From the NCBI GenBank assembly GCA_001599595.1, contig BCHH01000004.1, forward strand, positions 1,673,824 to 1,737,823: a stretch of DNA of 64,000 nt. Reading direction: 5' to 3'. The notes under the pieces were generated by a model that saw only the letters and a list, made by a program, of their open reading frames with translations, made no database searches and was not told where the DNA came from. Position numbers and translations under genes: made by a program. Source of the DNA: Beverwykella pulmonaria (lineage: Eukaryota > Ascomycota > Dothideomycetes > Pleosporales > Melanommataceae). Position 1 is the stretch's first letter; every line of letters starts with the position of its first letter. Of this stretch, positions 22,297 through 36,579 are shown in pieces.

Positions 22297-24270
22297 CTAC
22301 GTAGATTTAATACCTGATTGTGTAGCCAGTTGGTCAAATTTCTTAATTTTATTAATATCAGCCTTTGTAAGGGTTGTAAGGGTGGTATTGTAGGCCCATT
22401 TGCCACCACCTTGTAGCTCATCCTTTACGTTCCACTTTATGTGATCCATCAACAATACACCCTGCCTCTGAGCCCAAAATACGTGACAATTTAGTCCATA
22501 TAGATAAGGAGCCTCTGCTGGATTGAGTACTGCAATATTGTCACGTGCAGCGTCGTATTCAGGTTGCAGCGCGCCAGATAGGTATTTTTGGTGTCGTTCC
22601 TAATCGTCCCGCATCTAATCTCTCTCAGCCTTCTCCTTCAACAATCTTATACTATCTTTTTGTGTAAATAAATGTCCCTGCAATTGCAATCGCTTACTTC
22701 CCTTTTTAGAGCTTTTTTGGTGTTTATAGGTCTTATATTGGTAGAGCATTAATAAACTAACTGCAAGATTTGCGTGTGTTTCCTCAAACATCTTCTTTGC
22801 CTTTTCCACCTTCTCTTGCAAAACTAAATCCTAAACACTGTCTAATAAGTCTGCAAATAAACGCTGACTATCTTAATAATATCCTAAGCCTCCTCCCAAA
22901 TTTCTATCGCGATTTATTGTTGTTGCATTGCTATTCTGTTAGTGTAGGGGTGGAGGCTAATTCTCCTTGTCTGCATCGCCATCGCGATTATATTCAGCCC
23001 CACTACTAATACTAATGCGACAGCTCCGCAGCGCTCTAGAAGAGGCTGTAATTTTAGCAGGTTAATCTTTAGCTATTAATTGATTAATCCTGTGATTTGC
23101 AGCAATTTTTTTAAGCAGGTTGGTAGCTAATATAGGGTGAAGGCCTGCCTCCTTCCATGCGCTGATAATGTTGGTGGGTGTGAACACCTTTTTCTGCACC
23201 ACCTTAAACAACGCTATAAACTGAGCCTTATCAACGTTTTTTGTTGTAGAAAATTGCGTAAAGTTATAGAGCTGCCTTGAATACTCTATTTGTAAAAGAG
23301 AAAAAAGTCCTACATCAAGTGGTTGAAATATGTGGGTGGTATGCGATGGGAGGGCAAGAATCGCGATTTGATGCTTGATTGCGAACACTACAACACAACC
23401 ACTAATATGCAAGCCATGGTTATTGACAATAAGTAATCGCCATTGAGTAGGATTATTTGGGGTAGTCTCCTCTGCCCATATCTTAATCCACTCATATCTA
23501 ATATTGTTGTTGGTCCATCCTCGTGCTGATGTTGCGTAGTTGAATAAGGTAGATGCATTCTCCTCATCAATCTGTATCCACTAATCGCTGTAGTATTGAG
23601 CTTTAAATATAATTAGAGGCGTGCAAGCATGGCCAGAAGCAGATACGCACTCAATTACAGTTGCTAGCTCTTTACTACCAGGCTAATTGCGATATATGTT
23701 GCTCTTCTTTATAGTAGAGTCAAGCTGGATAATAACGCGTGATCACCAAGCCTGCCCTAGCTGGAAGCCCTTCTCATCTATATTGTATTTGCGCGCTGCA
23801 GTGATATTGTATTTCTTTTGTACTNATNNGAGGAGNGATACAAAGTCNTCAATAGTNNTTTTATNGTNATTATAGGCCCTTGCGCTATCTAATGGCGAAA
23901 GGAATACTAATAAGAGTCTATGGCAGCGTACAAAGCGCTTTACCCAAGAGACTCCTAATTCACCACCATATATCACCTTAGCAGCTTGTTTAACTTGCTG
24001 AGGAGTCCAAGGATATCCCCAGGATTGAGACTCCATAATATAATTGCGTAGAACACGCTCTTGTGTGGGTGTAAGGACCTGCTAATTTGATGCCTTCTTC
24101 TAGTTTAAATTGCGACCTTTTGCGCAATAGAGTACTGTATTCTTAGGAGCGCCCCAGGCGCTAGCAGCAGCTGTTAGAGAGGTAAATTTGCCTCTTCTGT
24201 AATCCTTGATAGCTCCCTAAATAGCCTCCTCCTTGCTGGCTGGCGTACGGGGGGTGGGTGTAGTGGACAT
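22297..24270 (-). pseudogene. DDE transposase pseudogene (13 in-frame stops, no frameshift)
   Basis: From ATG at 24270 to TAG at 22297 there are 658 codons in one uninterrupted frame register. Thirteen codons inside are stops: nine TAG, three TAA, one TGA, at 24219, 24102, 24084, 23745, 23685, 23583, 23064, 22959, 22941, 22875, 22833, 22617 and 22602 (first base, minus strand). Most sit where a Gln codon is plausible, i.e. C-to-T changes. Recognisable transposase parts are a CENP-B-like DNA-binding start (PWTPQQVKQAAK), YNIDEKGFQLG with the first catalytic Asp, IVNNHG where the second catalytic Asp is Asn, and THIFQPLDVG with the third Asp. A Lys-rich region follows in the C-terminus. Absence of indels with many nonsense changes is what RIP leaves. 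Confidence 0.93.
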
Positions 24271-24460
24271 CGTGATTTAATCAATTGTTGGTTGTTGAAA
24301 TTTAAAACGCGAGATATCAACCTTACGCACTCAAAAAAAATGTAAAATAATGGTGCGCGATGTTTATTGTATGGCAAATAGTATGGGATCAATATATCTA
24401 AGCACTAAATTGTATTGTTTGTGAGATGGTGAGGTAGCGCGTTGGCAGAGGTGATTGCGT

Positions 24461-24506
24461 TGTTTGCCCCGGATGGTGGTCCGCCCCGGATGGTGGTCGC
24501 TTACTC
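24461..24506. repeat. Right terminal inverted repeat
   Basis: Reverse complement of the left end, terminating CTTACTC and followed by TA. It holds the same doubled motif. Confidence 0.93.
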
Positions 24507-24508
24507 TA

Positions 24509-26006
24509 TGGCATTTGCAACAAAGAGAATATCACTCTCATGAGTCGTGTCCGGGAAATCCTGCATGCTTTAGTGACAGATGGTACGAAGGAGCTCGTAT
24601 CTAGTGAGGACTATACTTAGGCAAGAAGCTACCATTGAACTTTAACTAGCAGAAATCACGACACAGTTTAAAACTTAAAAATCCAGTCCAAGGGTTTGAA
24701 TACAATAACTGCGAGCAAGCCAAAATAAATTTCAGAAATTATTATCTCGCTGTCATAAGTATAGTGTAGAATCGATGGGTCTTCGGGATATTTCTCACTT
24801 GATGCAAGCTCCTTCGTAACGAATCCTTTTCATTGCAAGGGGGCCTGTATTGCCAGTTCAATGGAATTTCAAAGAGAAAAATTTAACTAGTCCTACGCTT
24901 TTTGCTTCTCAATAGTCGGTACCTTATAGAGCCATGCGAGCTCTCCTCATTGTCACTACACCATCTTTGCCCTAGTCTCTTTCAAGATCACTTACATCCT
25001 GCTTAATGCCAATCCCAGCCTTCCATGTCTCAAACAGCAGTCTATCTATGCTGCAGTCACCTAGACTCAAAAGAAAAGAAGAGTCCTCTTACCACTCTGG
25101 ACATAGGCTTGCAGCAGGCGCTGTTGCAGTCTACCTTGCACCTGTGAGTATTACGAGCGCTCAGGCGTACCTGGAGGTCAAATGTTCCGGTTTCGTAGCT
25201 GAGTTTTAGGGTTGATTGGAGATGGGGTGGAAGCATATGGTCGGCTGATGGGAAAACGTTGTCCATGGGACCTCCTCGTTCCTCCGATCCAAGGTCTCCC
25301 CAACCGACGTGCTAGAGATGCCGATAGACATGGCTCTTTTCAGGGATTTTTTCCTTGGCCATAAGTTGTTCCGGTCTTTAAAAGCTTATTCTCAGGAGTG
25401 TCAATCCTTGTGAGTTGCATAATCTTGGCGAATCTCCATTGGATTTCAGGGAGTTTTACAATATTTGGGCAGAATGGCAGTGGCCTAAGCTGACTGGTGA
25501 ACATAAAAGTTGGGTGTTTGGAAATGTTGGAGAAGGCTCTGGGGACAAGTGGATCAGGAAGAGCTATGGTTAATCGTTGAAGGTGGTGGTGTGACTTGTA
25601 ATTGTAACTAATAAGTTGTGCTGGTATATGTGCCCTATTCCCACTTACTGGTGTCACTTCTGTCGTGTAGCTACCTTGCTCATTTTTATTGTCATCAATA
25701 CCTAGGTACCGCTGGTGCATGTAGAAATATCGACAGTACTTTATATCTATACCTTATACTAACACAAAGTGTTTGTGAGGAATAGTGGCCAGCTTAGCTA
25801 TTATACAACGACAAGGCTCAACTTCTGAGTGAATGACATTTATCTCTAAGTAGAAAATCATCTTGCTATATAGAAATTGTGACACCTAGCACACAGAAGA
25901 TGTATTAAACACTAGATTTCGCGTTCATTTGTCTCCACTATTATTACCCTTTTTTTTCTCTCTTTTTTAAAGCTCGTGACCATTGTAGATAATTCATACC
26001 TTCCCT
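24509..26006. other. Intergenic, nothing recognised
   Basis: 1.5 kb of AT-rich sequence between the transposon and the GMC pseudogene. The longest frame (126 codons, minus, 25340-25720) lacks coding character. No repeat structure was detected. Confidence 0.45.
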
Positions 26007-28408
26007 TTAACCACGAGTTTTGATGATGTCTGCAGCCTGAAAAGCTAATTAGTGAACGTACATAAGCCAAAAAAAATTGCACAACAAACATACTTTTTCA
26101 GCAACCGCATACACAGTGGCAGTCAAGTGCGCTCCCGGGATAAGCGGGAACAAACTCGCATCGACGACGCTCAGTCTCTTTATTCCGAGACTGTCAAGTC
26201 GGGGCCGACAACACCTAACGCATATTCTTCAGCAAGGTCCAGTCACTTGACCTCTACGACTGAAGGCAAGAATGCAGGTAAACATTTGGCGGTGAAAGGG
26301 AACGTAAAATATTGCACAGGATAGAAAGAAACAACTAGTAAGCTCGCCACCTAACTCCCTCGGCAACATCGCTGCTGTCCCACAAGCATGAAAACTCGTC
26401 GGCCCGCTGCTCTCACTAACCCATTTCTTCAACGCTTCAGTATCCCCGTCCCTCACTTTCGTCCCCGGCCCAGACTCCTCAGGCCCCAAACTCTGCAGTC
26501 CCGGGGCCTGTATGTACTTCCTCGAGTATTTGATAAACTCGACGGCCTGTTCGACATCCAGTGGATTACTAAACACCCTGAAATCGATCACAGGGTCGCT
26601 GAAGGGGTCGCTGGCGTTGATGTGTATGCTACCGCGTGATAGGGGCTTTTGGAGCATGATTGTGCGCGTGCAGTTACCTATAAATGTTGATTCGTAGACA
26701 GCAGAAGCGAGAGATGAGTACTGGATGTAAGGATGCGTTTTTGAGCTGCGTAGCCTTGGATTACTGGGGCTGGGAGGTCGGGTGCAAGGAAGGCGGAGGG
26801 GGACTGTAGGGAGAGGTTGTTGAGGAAGAGAAAGAGCGAACTGTGGACGGTGGTGAGGGGGAGGAATACAGCAGCATTGCTTAGGGCCATGGTCATCGGA
26901 ACTGCTATTTGTTAATATTTTGAATTTCTTGAGGTGGTGATAGCGGCGGTTCTACCTGTTTTATTGGCAGTGTACTCTGCTAGTGCTGCGGCCGCAAATG
27001 TGGCGTTCTGTATCAGCGTTGCTGAATTCGGCCACAAGTTTTTCGTGACTGTAGAGTGTGAGCTTTGAATTCTATCTATTACTTGAAATATATGGGATTT
27101 TACAATCGCACACGAGTTTGGCCTGTGGATGGTCTTGAAAATTGTGCCCTACGCCTGGCATATCGACCTTCAATTCTACATTCGCCGCTTGAAGGATCGC
27201 TTTAGGACCTATACCGCTGAGTTGCAGAATCTGCGGCGTATGAACAGCGCCGGCTGCTAGTATGACTTCTTTTGTCCCAGCCACAGTAAACTTCTCTTCT
27301 GGATGATCACGCAGGGGAACGACAACACCCTCGATCGCTAGATCTGAAGAGAGCAGTAACTTCTCTACTTTGTGGTCAATCAAGATGTGATAATTTGGGC
27401 GTTCCTGGACGGGATCGTAGTACCCATATCTCGGCTATGATCTTGTCCGGTTCACTGGGTGCTCTGACGCTGCAGCCCAAAACCGCCCTATTGCGTGGTC
27501 AAACGCGTGTTCCTTGGGTCCTGTGACGTTCAAATCGTCCCACGCATCCCACATGATTTCTGTATTACCCTAGTATCAGAAAGATTGTACAAAGATTTGA
27601 ACTAAAAAGCAACGGCCATTACACTTACTGGTACTCGCCCACTGCCACGGCGGCAGACTAGCCTGGATCGGACCCTCTCCATACGCCCGCTCGTCCCACG
27701 TATACCCGAACTTGTCTGCAATCTCTTTACTCGGGCCTGTAAACTTGGTACTCTTCCGGAAATATTCGTACAGTCCGTCCCAACCCCACCCCGGATTCCC
27801 TAAGGCTTCCCACGCATCGTAATCCTCCTTCGCCCCGCGACCGAAAACCATGCCGTTGATAGCGGAGCTTTCACCCACGACACAGCCCACGCCGTACTTA
27901 AGGGTCGTATTGGAGAGGTAAGGTTGCGGGACTGTGGTGATGTTGAACATGTGCCGTCCGCAACCATTGCTCCCGCCGATGATGCTGGATCGCGGTACCC
28001 ATGCGCAGAGTTCGTCCGCAAAGTAGCCGGGCTCTATAACTAGAACATTTCCTATGGCGAGGGGTAAGTTCGGAAGGCGGGATGACTGATGAGGTGGGAG
28101 GAACAAAACAAGAACCTACGCGACGCGATTTCAGACAAGCGATTGGCAACCACAAGCCCAGATGTGCCACCGCTAACGACGATGTAATCGTATGAAGAGC
28201 GCAGATCACGAGCAGAGCGCTTGATTGTGCTAACGAAGCGAATTGAGGATTTGCGCAGACGAGGATAATGAGGACGAGGACGTGGAGGAGTATGTAGATA
28301 TCTAGGACCACCATAGCCGATATTCTGAGAGACGTTGTACCAGAGCGTTTGTTCATAGTTTGGGGTGTTGGTGTTGAAGCTGAGAGAGGTTTTAGAGTGT
28401 GAGATCAA
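26007..28408 (-). pseudogene. GMC oxidoreductase pseudogene
   Basis: Homology blocks of a secreted glucose-methanol-choline-type flavoenzyme run in order along the minus strand: FAD-binding start YDYIVVSGGTSGLVVANRL, GESSAINGMVFGRGAKEDYDAWE, EVILAAGAVHTPQILQLSGIG, PLSRGSIHI, GPTSFHACGTAAMLPREL and PGAHLTATVYAVAEK. Splice sites between blocks are still readable (e.g. GTAAGT near 27628, GTAGAA near 26957). Lesions: an in-frame TAG at 27435-27437; a one-base frameshift near 26700-26720, just before VYESTFIGNCTRTIM; a second near 26183-26190, between GPDLTV and GIKRLSVVDAS. A signal-peptide-like helix (LDIYILLHVLVLIIL) lies in a different frame from the FAD motif, so a further shift near 28200 is likely. 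The last exon codes AADIIKTRG and stop at 26007. The gene is dead unless the base calls are wrong. Confidence 0.88.
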
Positions 28409-29560
28409 GCCAGAAATGCAAGCAGAAGTGTGGAGGGAAGAGTATCAAGATGTGTATTCGATGTGATGTATGTATAGCTGATATATATATGACGGACTGA
28501 TTAGTTAGTGGCATATCCACGTGACGGTATAGTGTCCTGGGCGTACAAAAAACAATCGGGTGTTCCGGCCAGGCAAAAGAGAAGTAGCCTGCAGAGGCTC
28601 ACCCTGCACTTTGACCAACAATGATAATTCGTGAAGGGTCACCACTAAAACCGGCAATATTGTCGCACACTCATTCGACTATAGACCGGTGGTTCAACAG
28701 GGAGAAATTCTGTTAAATACCAGGGGCACTGAGAACCTCAAGTACCTCGAGGGAATGTTGAGCGATTGAAGCAGAAACTTGAGCTTAGTGATTTCCCGGA
28801 TGAACTCGAGAACGTCGACTGGAACAAAATATCAATGGAAGAAGACCGAGAAACACGTCAAAACGATTCCTAATTCCCAGAACACAATCGCCGTTGACGG
28901 CTTTGACCCAATTGCACAAAACGAGCCAGGTGCGAACGCAATTCTACTTGTCTTCGTACCTTGGATGGCCGGGAAACTTCCTCAAGGTTACCCATTCTAA
29001 GAGATGATGCGACAGAAAACCCTGCTTTCCACATCGTAGCGCCATCATTGCTCAATTTTGGATTCTCGAGAGCAGTCCGCGAGGCTGGCTTGACATTAGC
29101 TCATTGTCGTTGCCAAGAATGTGTGATGATGGCCACGCTGTCTGCGTAGAAACAGGCACGGCACGAACTAAGCCCGTGCTGACCAACGCAGATCGCGACC
29201 TCAGCATCCAATCATGCCACCGTCTTCAAATCCTAACTATCGTGAGCGCCTGCCAGGATGGCTGCTGTCAAAGTCAAGCGTCAAGCGTCAAGCGTCAAGC
29301 GTCCGCCGTCAAGTGTTCCTGCCCCGCTCGTTCGCTTGTAGCCGCATCCATACGACCCATACACGTCATGGGCACATGAACACAAGACCGACTTTTCTAG
29401 GCCCCCGTGATGACTCTGGTGGTTGCTTTTCTCGATATCGTACCATTTCTTTCTTGTCCCGGCATAACTTCCTGTAGAACTTCTTCATCGCAATTGCTTT
29501 GTGCAGTTCACCACCATCGCTGAACACTAGGCACCGAACACAGAGCCTTCATACCCCGCA
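28409..29560. other. Divergent intergenic region
   Basis: Between the GMC pseudogene (-) and the HeLo gene (+). It contains a short tandem repeat at 29273-29300 and no gene that I recognise. Confidence 0.5.
29273..29300. repeat. Tandem GTCAAGC x4
   Basis: Four perfect 7-bp copies in a row, with two imperfect copies (GTCCGCC, GTCAAGT) continuing to 29314. It lies about 260 bp upstream of the HeLo gene start. Confidence 0.85.
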
Positions 29561-30991
29561 ATGGCAACCACCAATCACAGCGATCTCGCCACCCCTCCAA
29601 CCACACCCCCAGCCCTCTCCAAAGCCGAGACACTCAGCAACGTGCTGTCGCTGGCGAGCCAATTCAGCACCTGCGTCGAGGCATTCAACCTCATCCACCC
29701 CTCCAAGGACTCGGACCGACACCAGAAGGTCGCCCTTGCGAAGCTGGGCCTGCAGCAGGGACGCCTGCTCATCTTTGGCGATGTCGTGGGCATTTCCTCC
29801 CCGCCTGCGACCATCGCCCGACACATGATCCCCAGCCATCCTGGAGCCACGAACCCTGAACCTACTCTGCCCATAAATTTTGGCGTCAGGGACCCCCGAC
29901 TGGACGACATGGCCATCAATCAAAAGGTCCGTGCTGCTTTGGACGAGATCTCGGGAAGGCCTTTGCATCTCTCGCGAGAGGACTTGATGGAGAAATATGG
30001 GCTCAAGTCTCCAAAGAGATTCTCCACCATGGGGTACCCCGCGCTAGACACAAACCGACTAGAGGCCTTCCGAGAGAAGTTCGGCCTGCTACAGGATCTC
30101 GTGCGCCAGACGGGAGGAAGAGCTAGCATCAAGCGGGGAATGAGCATGACGATGCAACACTGGACAGTGCGCGATGTCCTAAAGTTCGAAGAATTTGTCC
30201 GGACCGTGCGCATTGAAGTCGATGGCTTGATTGCGCTCATGGGGGTCAAAGAGCAGGTTGATCGCGGAATGAGGACAGACATAAAAGCATTTGGCTGGCA
30301 CCCCGAAATGTCTGGTCCGACTGTGCGGGCCGATTGGGAGAAGCTGAAGTTGATTCAAGAAGCCTGTGTTCAAGATTACCCCGAGTATGTCGAGATCACA
30401 GAGACTGCTCTCAAGTATCTCAGTGAGGAGTTGAAGGGTACAAGTCTCGCCCATATACGAGCCCATTTCACAGCTCCAACTCCCATTACTCCCACCACCC
30501 CTACAACTTCCACACGCCGCGCATCAGGCGAAGATGCGGAGACAAAACCCACACAGAGCGCGATCCCACCCGTAAAGGAGAAACGACCAGGCTTCCTCTC
30601 ACTCTTCAAGTCATGGAAAAGCAACTCGAAGCCCTCTCGCAAGCGCTCTCAGAGCATCGCAAGCCCAACCGAAATCGAAAAACCCCAGCGTTCGCTATCA
30701 GAAGACCTCGGAAAACTACCTGCAGACACAGAATCCAACGGCCTCGCCCCCGTGCGGTCCAAGTCGCTATCAGCAATTCCCGATGAGCCTGCGCCTCCCA
30801 ACCTAGATACACGATTGGAAAGCGTGCCTACGCATGACGCTGCTGCAGACGAGCATGTTGATCCCCTGGATCGGAATACCTTGGAACTTGCGAATACGGC
30901 GAATAGTCTCATCGATAGACATGACATGTATAAGGGCGTGGGAAGGATCGAGACAAAGGACATTAGAGGTAAGGCACATAATTTGACTTAA
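29561..30991 (+). CDS. HeLo-domain protein (HET-S-like, prion-inhibition/propagation)
   Basis: A single exon of 476 aa. Residues about 25-250 form an alpha-helical HeLo domain: FSTCVEAFNLIHPSKDSDRH and LAKLGLQQGRLLIFGDVVGI match the N-terminal helices of HET-S-type proteins. After it come a Thr/Pro-rich linker (TPITPTTPTTSTRR), a basic stretch (KSWKSNSKPSRKRSQS) and a Ser/Glu-rich low-complexity region. The tail ends with a compact block, SLIDRHDMYKGVGRIETKDI, which looks like a conserved short motif. HeLo domains act in heterokaryon incompatibility and programmed cell death by membrane targeting, usually triggered by an amyloid partner. No NACHT or NB-ARC domain is fused here. Whether the tail motif is an amyloid signal or a binding peptide cannot be decided. 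Confidence 0.85.
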   Translation: MATTNHSDLATPPTTPPALSKAETLSNVLSLASQFSTCVEAFNLIHPSKDSDRHQKVALAKLGLQQGRLLIFGDVVGISSPPATIARHMIPSHPGATNPEPTLPINFGVRDPRLDDMAINQKVRAALDEISGRPLHLSREDLMEKYGLKSPKRFSTMGYPALDTNRLEAFREKFGLLQDLVRQTGGRASIKRGMSMTMQHWTVRDVLKFEEFVRTVRIEVDGLIALMGVKEQVDRGMRTDIKAFGWHPEMSGPTVRADWEKLKLIQEACVQDYPEYVEITETALKYLSEELKGTSLAHIRAHFTAPTPITPTTPTTSTRRASGEDAETKPTQSAIPPVKEKRPGFLSLFKSWKSNSKPSRKRSQSIASPTEIEKPQRSLSEDLGKLPADTESNGLAPVRSKSLSAIPDEPAPPNLDTRLESVPTHDAAADEHVDPLDRNTLELANTANSLIDRHDMYKGVGRIETKDIRGKAHNLT

Positions 30992-32363
30992 TAAGAAGAG
31001 GCTGTAGTGAGGCTGTGTTTTTTTTGCGTGTTGGGTTTTGAATCAGGAAGTTCAGGAACGTTTGTCTACATTGTCCACCAGGCCTAGCGAATCATATCAC
31101 CGAAGCTGCCATTTTAATCCACGCAGTAGTTTCTCAGGTCATCATATCTATATCTCATGTCACATATTTATTATCAAGCTCTCGTTTTGGGCTATATAAG
31201 CAGCCACTTGGTGTCACGCTCACTCTCACCCCACATCGATTGTTTACGATGGGAAAATTTCTTTCATATTTGCGAGTTGTAATCGTCACTCAGTTTCTAT
31301 GTAACCGATGTGCGTCAACTCGTATCTGCTGTCAAGTCACGTAGCCGCCCCCATACCGTTGCATGTCAGCCACCAACAGCGCCACTTGCCGGGTAAGATC
31401 TCTTAGACTGCGGCGTGGGGGAGGTCTTCATAACGTGCAGACGTTACGAGTAATGGATTAGCCATCTGGACTCGACTTGTTGGATTGCGTCGCACCTATT
31501 AAGTATTAGGGTTTCAAGCACTAGGTTTTCCTACACACCCTCTCGATTGACAATCCCATCGTGTCCGCATAATCGGTAACACGGATCATAGAATTTCGGT
31601 TTGCGCATTGTGGGTCCCCATGAGCCAACGTCCCTGTTTAAACGTAAAGGGATCTAGTGGACCTAAGTAAGCTCCTTGTAGGTACCACCCTACCTAGCCA
31701 GCCACAACCTTCGGAATCTTACACGTGGAGTTCTCGAACGGCCATAGAAGCCTGATATTGGGATTTGGTGCAGGGTTTCCGTCACCCACCCGCCCGTACC
31801 GCTAACCAGGAATCAGTATCTGCAATGCATGTTCCGAGTTCTCGGCATGCGTGTTATGCGTTTCTCGTGGGCAGATGGTAAGCCTGTGATAGAACTGAGG
31901 GGCCAATATACTTGGAAGATACACCTATTTGAGAAATTTCAACATAGATTGGTAAGCTTACTGTTTTTTGATGATGTATATACGGCTTATGTGTAATTTG
32001 TTATACCCCACGCGAAGGCATTGATTCGAGGCCAGCACCAAGGTGGCTGAAGCACCTTTCGAGAAACAGGTCCCAGTACCAATGCTCTTCGGGCACCATT
32101 CCATTACGAAGGCGTGATTCGTAGGTCGGAATTCAGTGACTGGAAAATACTCCCGGGATTTTCGAGCATAGCGTCTTCGTGATAGCATGAAGGGGAATAG
32201 TGGAGGGTGGCTACTGTGAAGATGAGAGAGCATGGAGATATAAAGTCGATGCGCATCTGCAACATTTGCTCTCCACCACCTCCACCACTTCCTTATATTC
32301 TATACACCCACCTCTCAATATTACACACTCCCAACAACTTTAAGTTCCCTCCAATAACCAACT
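30992..32363. other. Intergenic, 1.4 kb
   Basis: No gene recognised. The right end contains a TATAAA at 32239-32244 and the CT/CA-rich leader of the secreted-protein gene. Confidence 0.5.
32239..32244 (+). promoter_or_regulatory. TATA box of the secreted-protein gene
   Basis: TATAAA 120 bp before the ATG at 32364, followed by a CA/CT-rich leader. The distance is usual for a fungal TATA promoter; assignment is by position only. Confidence 0.45.
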
Positions 32364-32860
32364 ATGTATTTCTCCATCGCCACCCTCAGCACCCTTCTCT
32401 CCCTTACACTCGCCGCTCCCTCATCCCTCAACCATCGCCAAGGCGGTACCTGTACGTCCCCCTCCCGTCCCCCTCCCGTCCCACCTCCCTACCTCCCCTC
32501 TCTTAAATACACCTACTAATCTCTCGTCCGAATAGTCTACGCCGTTGGCGAACTCTACTCCGGTGGCGGCTGTACCTCTCTCATCTTCGCGGACCCTATT
32601 TTCTCCTCTAACACATGCGTGTCGCTGGACCGCTCAGGAGATGTGCCCGATGTCGTGAGCTATAAGACGATTAGTGCTGCGGCGGGTTGCTCCGGTACGT
32701 TATAAATACGGGCAAAGAGAAGAATATAGAGCTGATTTTGGTAATTGCAGTGAAATTGTATACTGCTGCTGCCTGCACGGGGACGAGCTTTGCAGCGCCA
32801 GTGGGCGGATGTGTGCAAGCAGGGGCCGCGTTTCAAAGTGCTTTTGTTACTTGTGTTTAA
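32364..32860 (+). CDS. Small secreted cysteine-rich protein, 118 aa
   Basis: Three exons, 32364-32451, 32536-32694, 32751-32860, with introns of 84 and 56 bp that both start GTACG. Residues 1-18 are a clean signal peptide (MYFSIATLSTLLSLTLAA), followed by a short propeptide-like stretch ending NHRQ. The mature part of about 90 residues has six cysteines (GGGCTS, NTCVS, AGCSV, ACTG, GGCVQ, TCV) and few charges, consistent with a small disulfide-bonded fold. No family is recognised. Size, secretion and cysteines make it a candidate effector or cell-wall-associated protein. It sits between a HeLo gene and a dead Baeyer-Villiger monooxygenase, in accessory sequence. Confidence 0.82.
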
Positions 32861-33327
32861 GAGTTGGAGGAGGAATCAAGAACTGGATAGAGTTGACGAG
32901 GATGAGGAGGAGGGAAGGAAACATATCATACGGAAAATAATAGTATTTTCCACGTAGTTTTCGTAGAATGGAGGTTGATAAGGAGATTGTTCTTGAATTA
33001 GAGGTGTTTCTACACGCCTTGTGTCACAGTGACGTAGCATTTCGATTCTGTTGCCTACCCACGTTTTCTGAGAAGGAGGGCAAACGGGTTAGCTATCGTT
33101 CAGCTATAAATACTTATATTAAATTTGAATTGAGTATTCTTAATTTTTCGCGGGAATATAAGCAGTTGGTGTGCCATATCATTGGAAAGAAACTTGGCTT
33201 CCTTGCATAATTTTCACAACTTGTGTTCAATCAATGCCTTTGAGAAGCTTCTCATTTCAACATCCGTTAAGAAAACCCTGTTCTGCTCCCGCTATTTGGT
33301 CAATCTCCGAGAGGTCTAGTACTTCCT
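32861..33327. other. Convergent 3' region
   Basis: 467 bp between the secreted-protein stop and the end of the monooxygenase pseudogene. AT-rich; no gene. Confidence 0.5.

Positions 33328-36579
<3,252 letters not shown>

Larger units (their letters stand above)
22197..24506 (-). mobile_element. Complete Tc1/mariner (Fot1/pogo-type) DNA transposon, RIP-degraded
   Basis: Terminal inverted repeats of 46 bp (22197-22242 and 24461-24506) differ at two positions, both transitions. The element is flanked by TA (22195-22196 and 24507-24508), giving a length of 2,310 bp. Each TIR contains a tandem pair of the motif CACCATCCGGGGCG. One transposase frame fills the minus strand (22297-24270). The element is structurally complete at the DNA level but cannot make protein. 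Nine isolated N calls at 23825-23868 suggest a collapsed or ambiguous multi-copy assembly. Confidence 0.93.

Noticed and set aside
25340..25720. 126-codon minus-strand frame
   Set aside because: No coding signature and no homology blocks; AT-rich intergenic sequence.
29273..29314. CRISPR-like array
   Set aside because: Units are 7 bp in direct tandem with no spacers; it is a simple tandem repeat in a eukaryotic genome.
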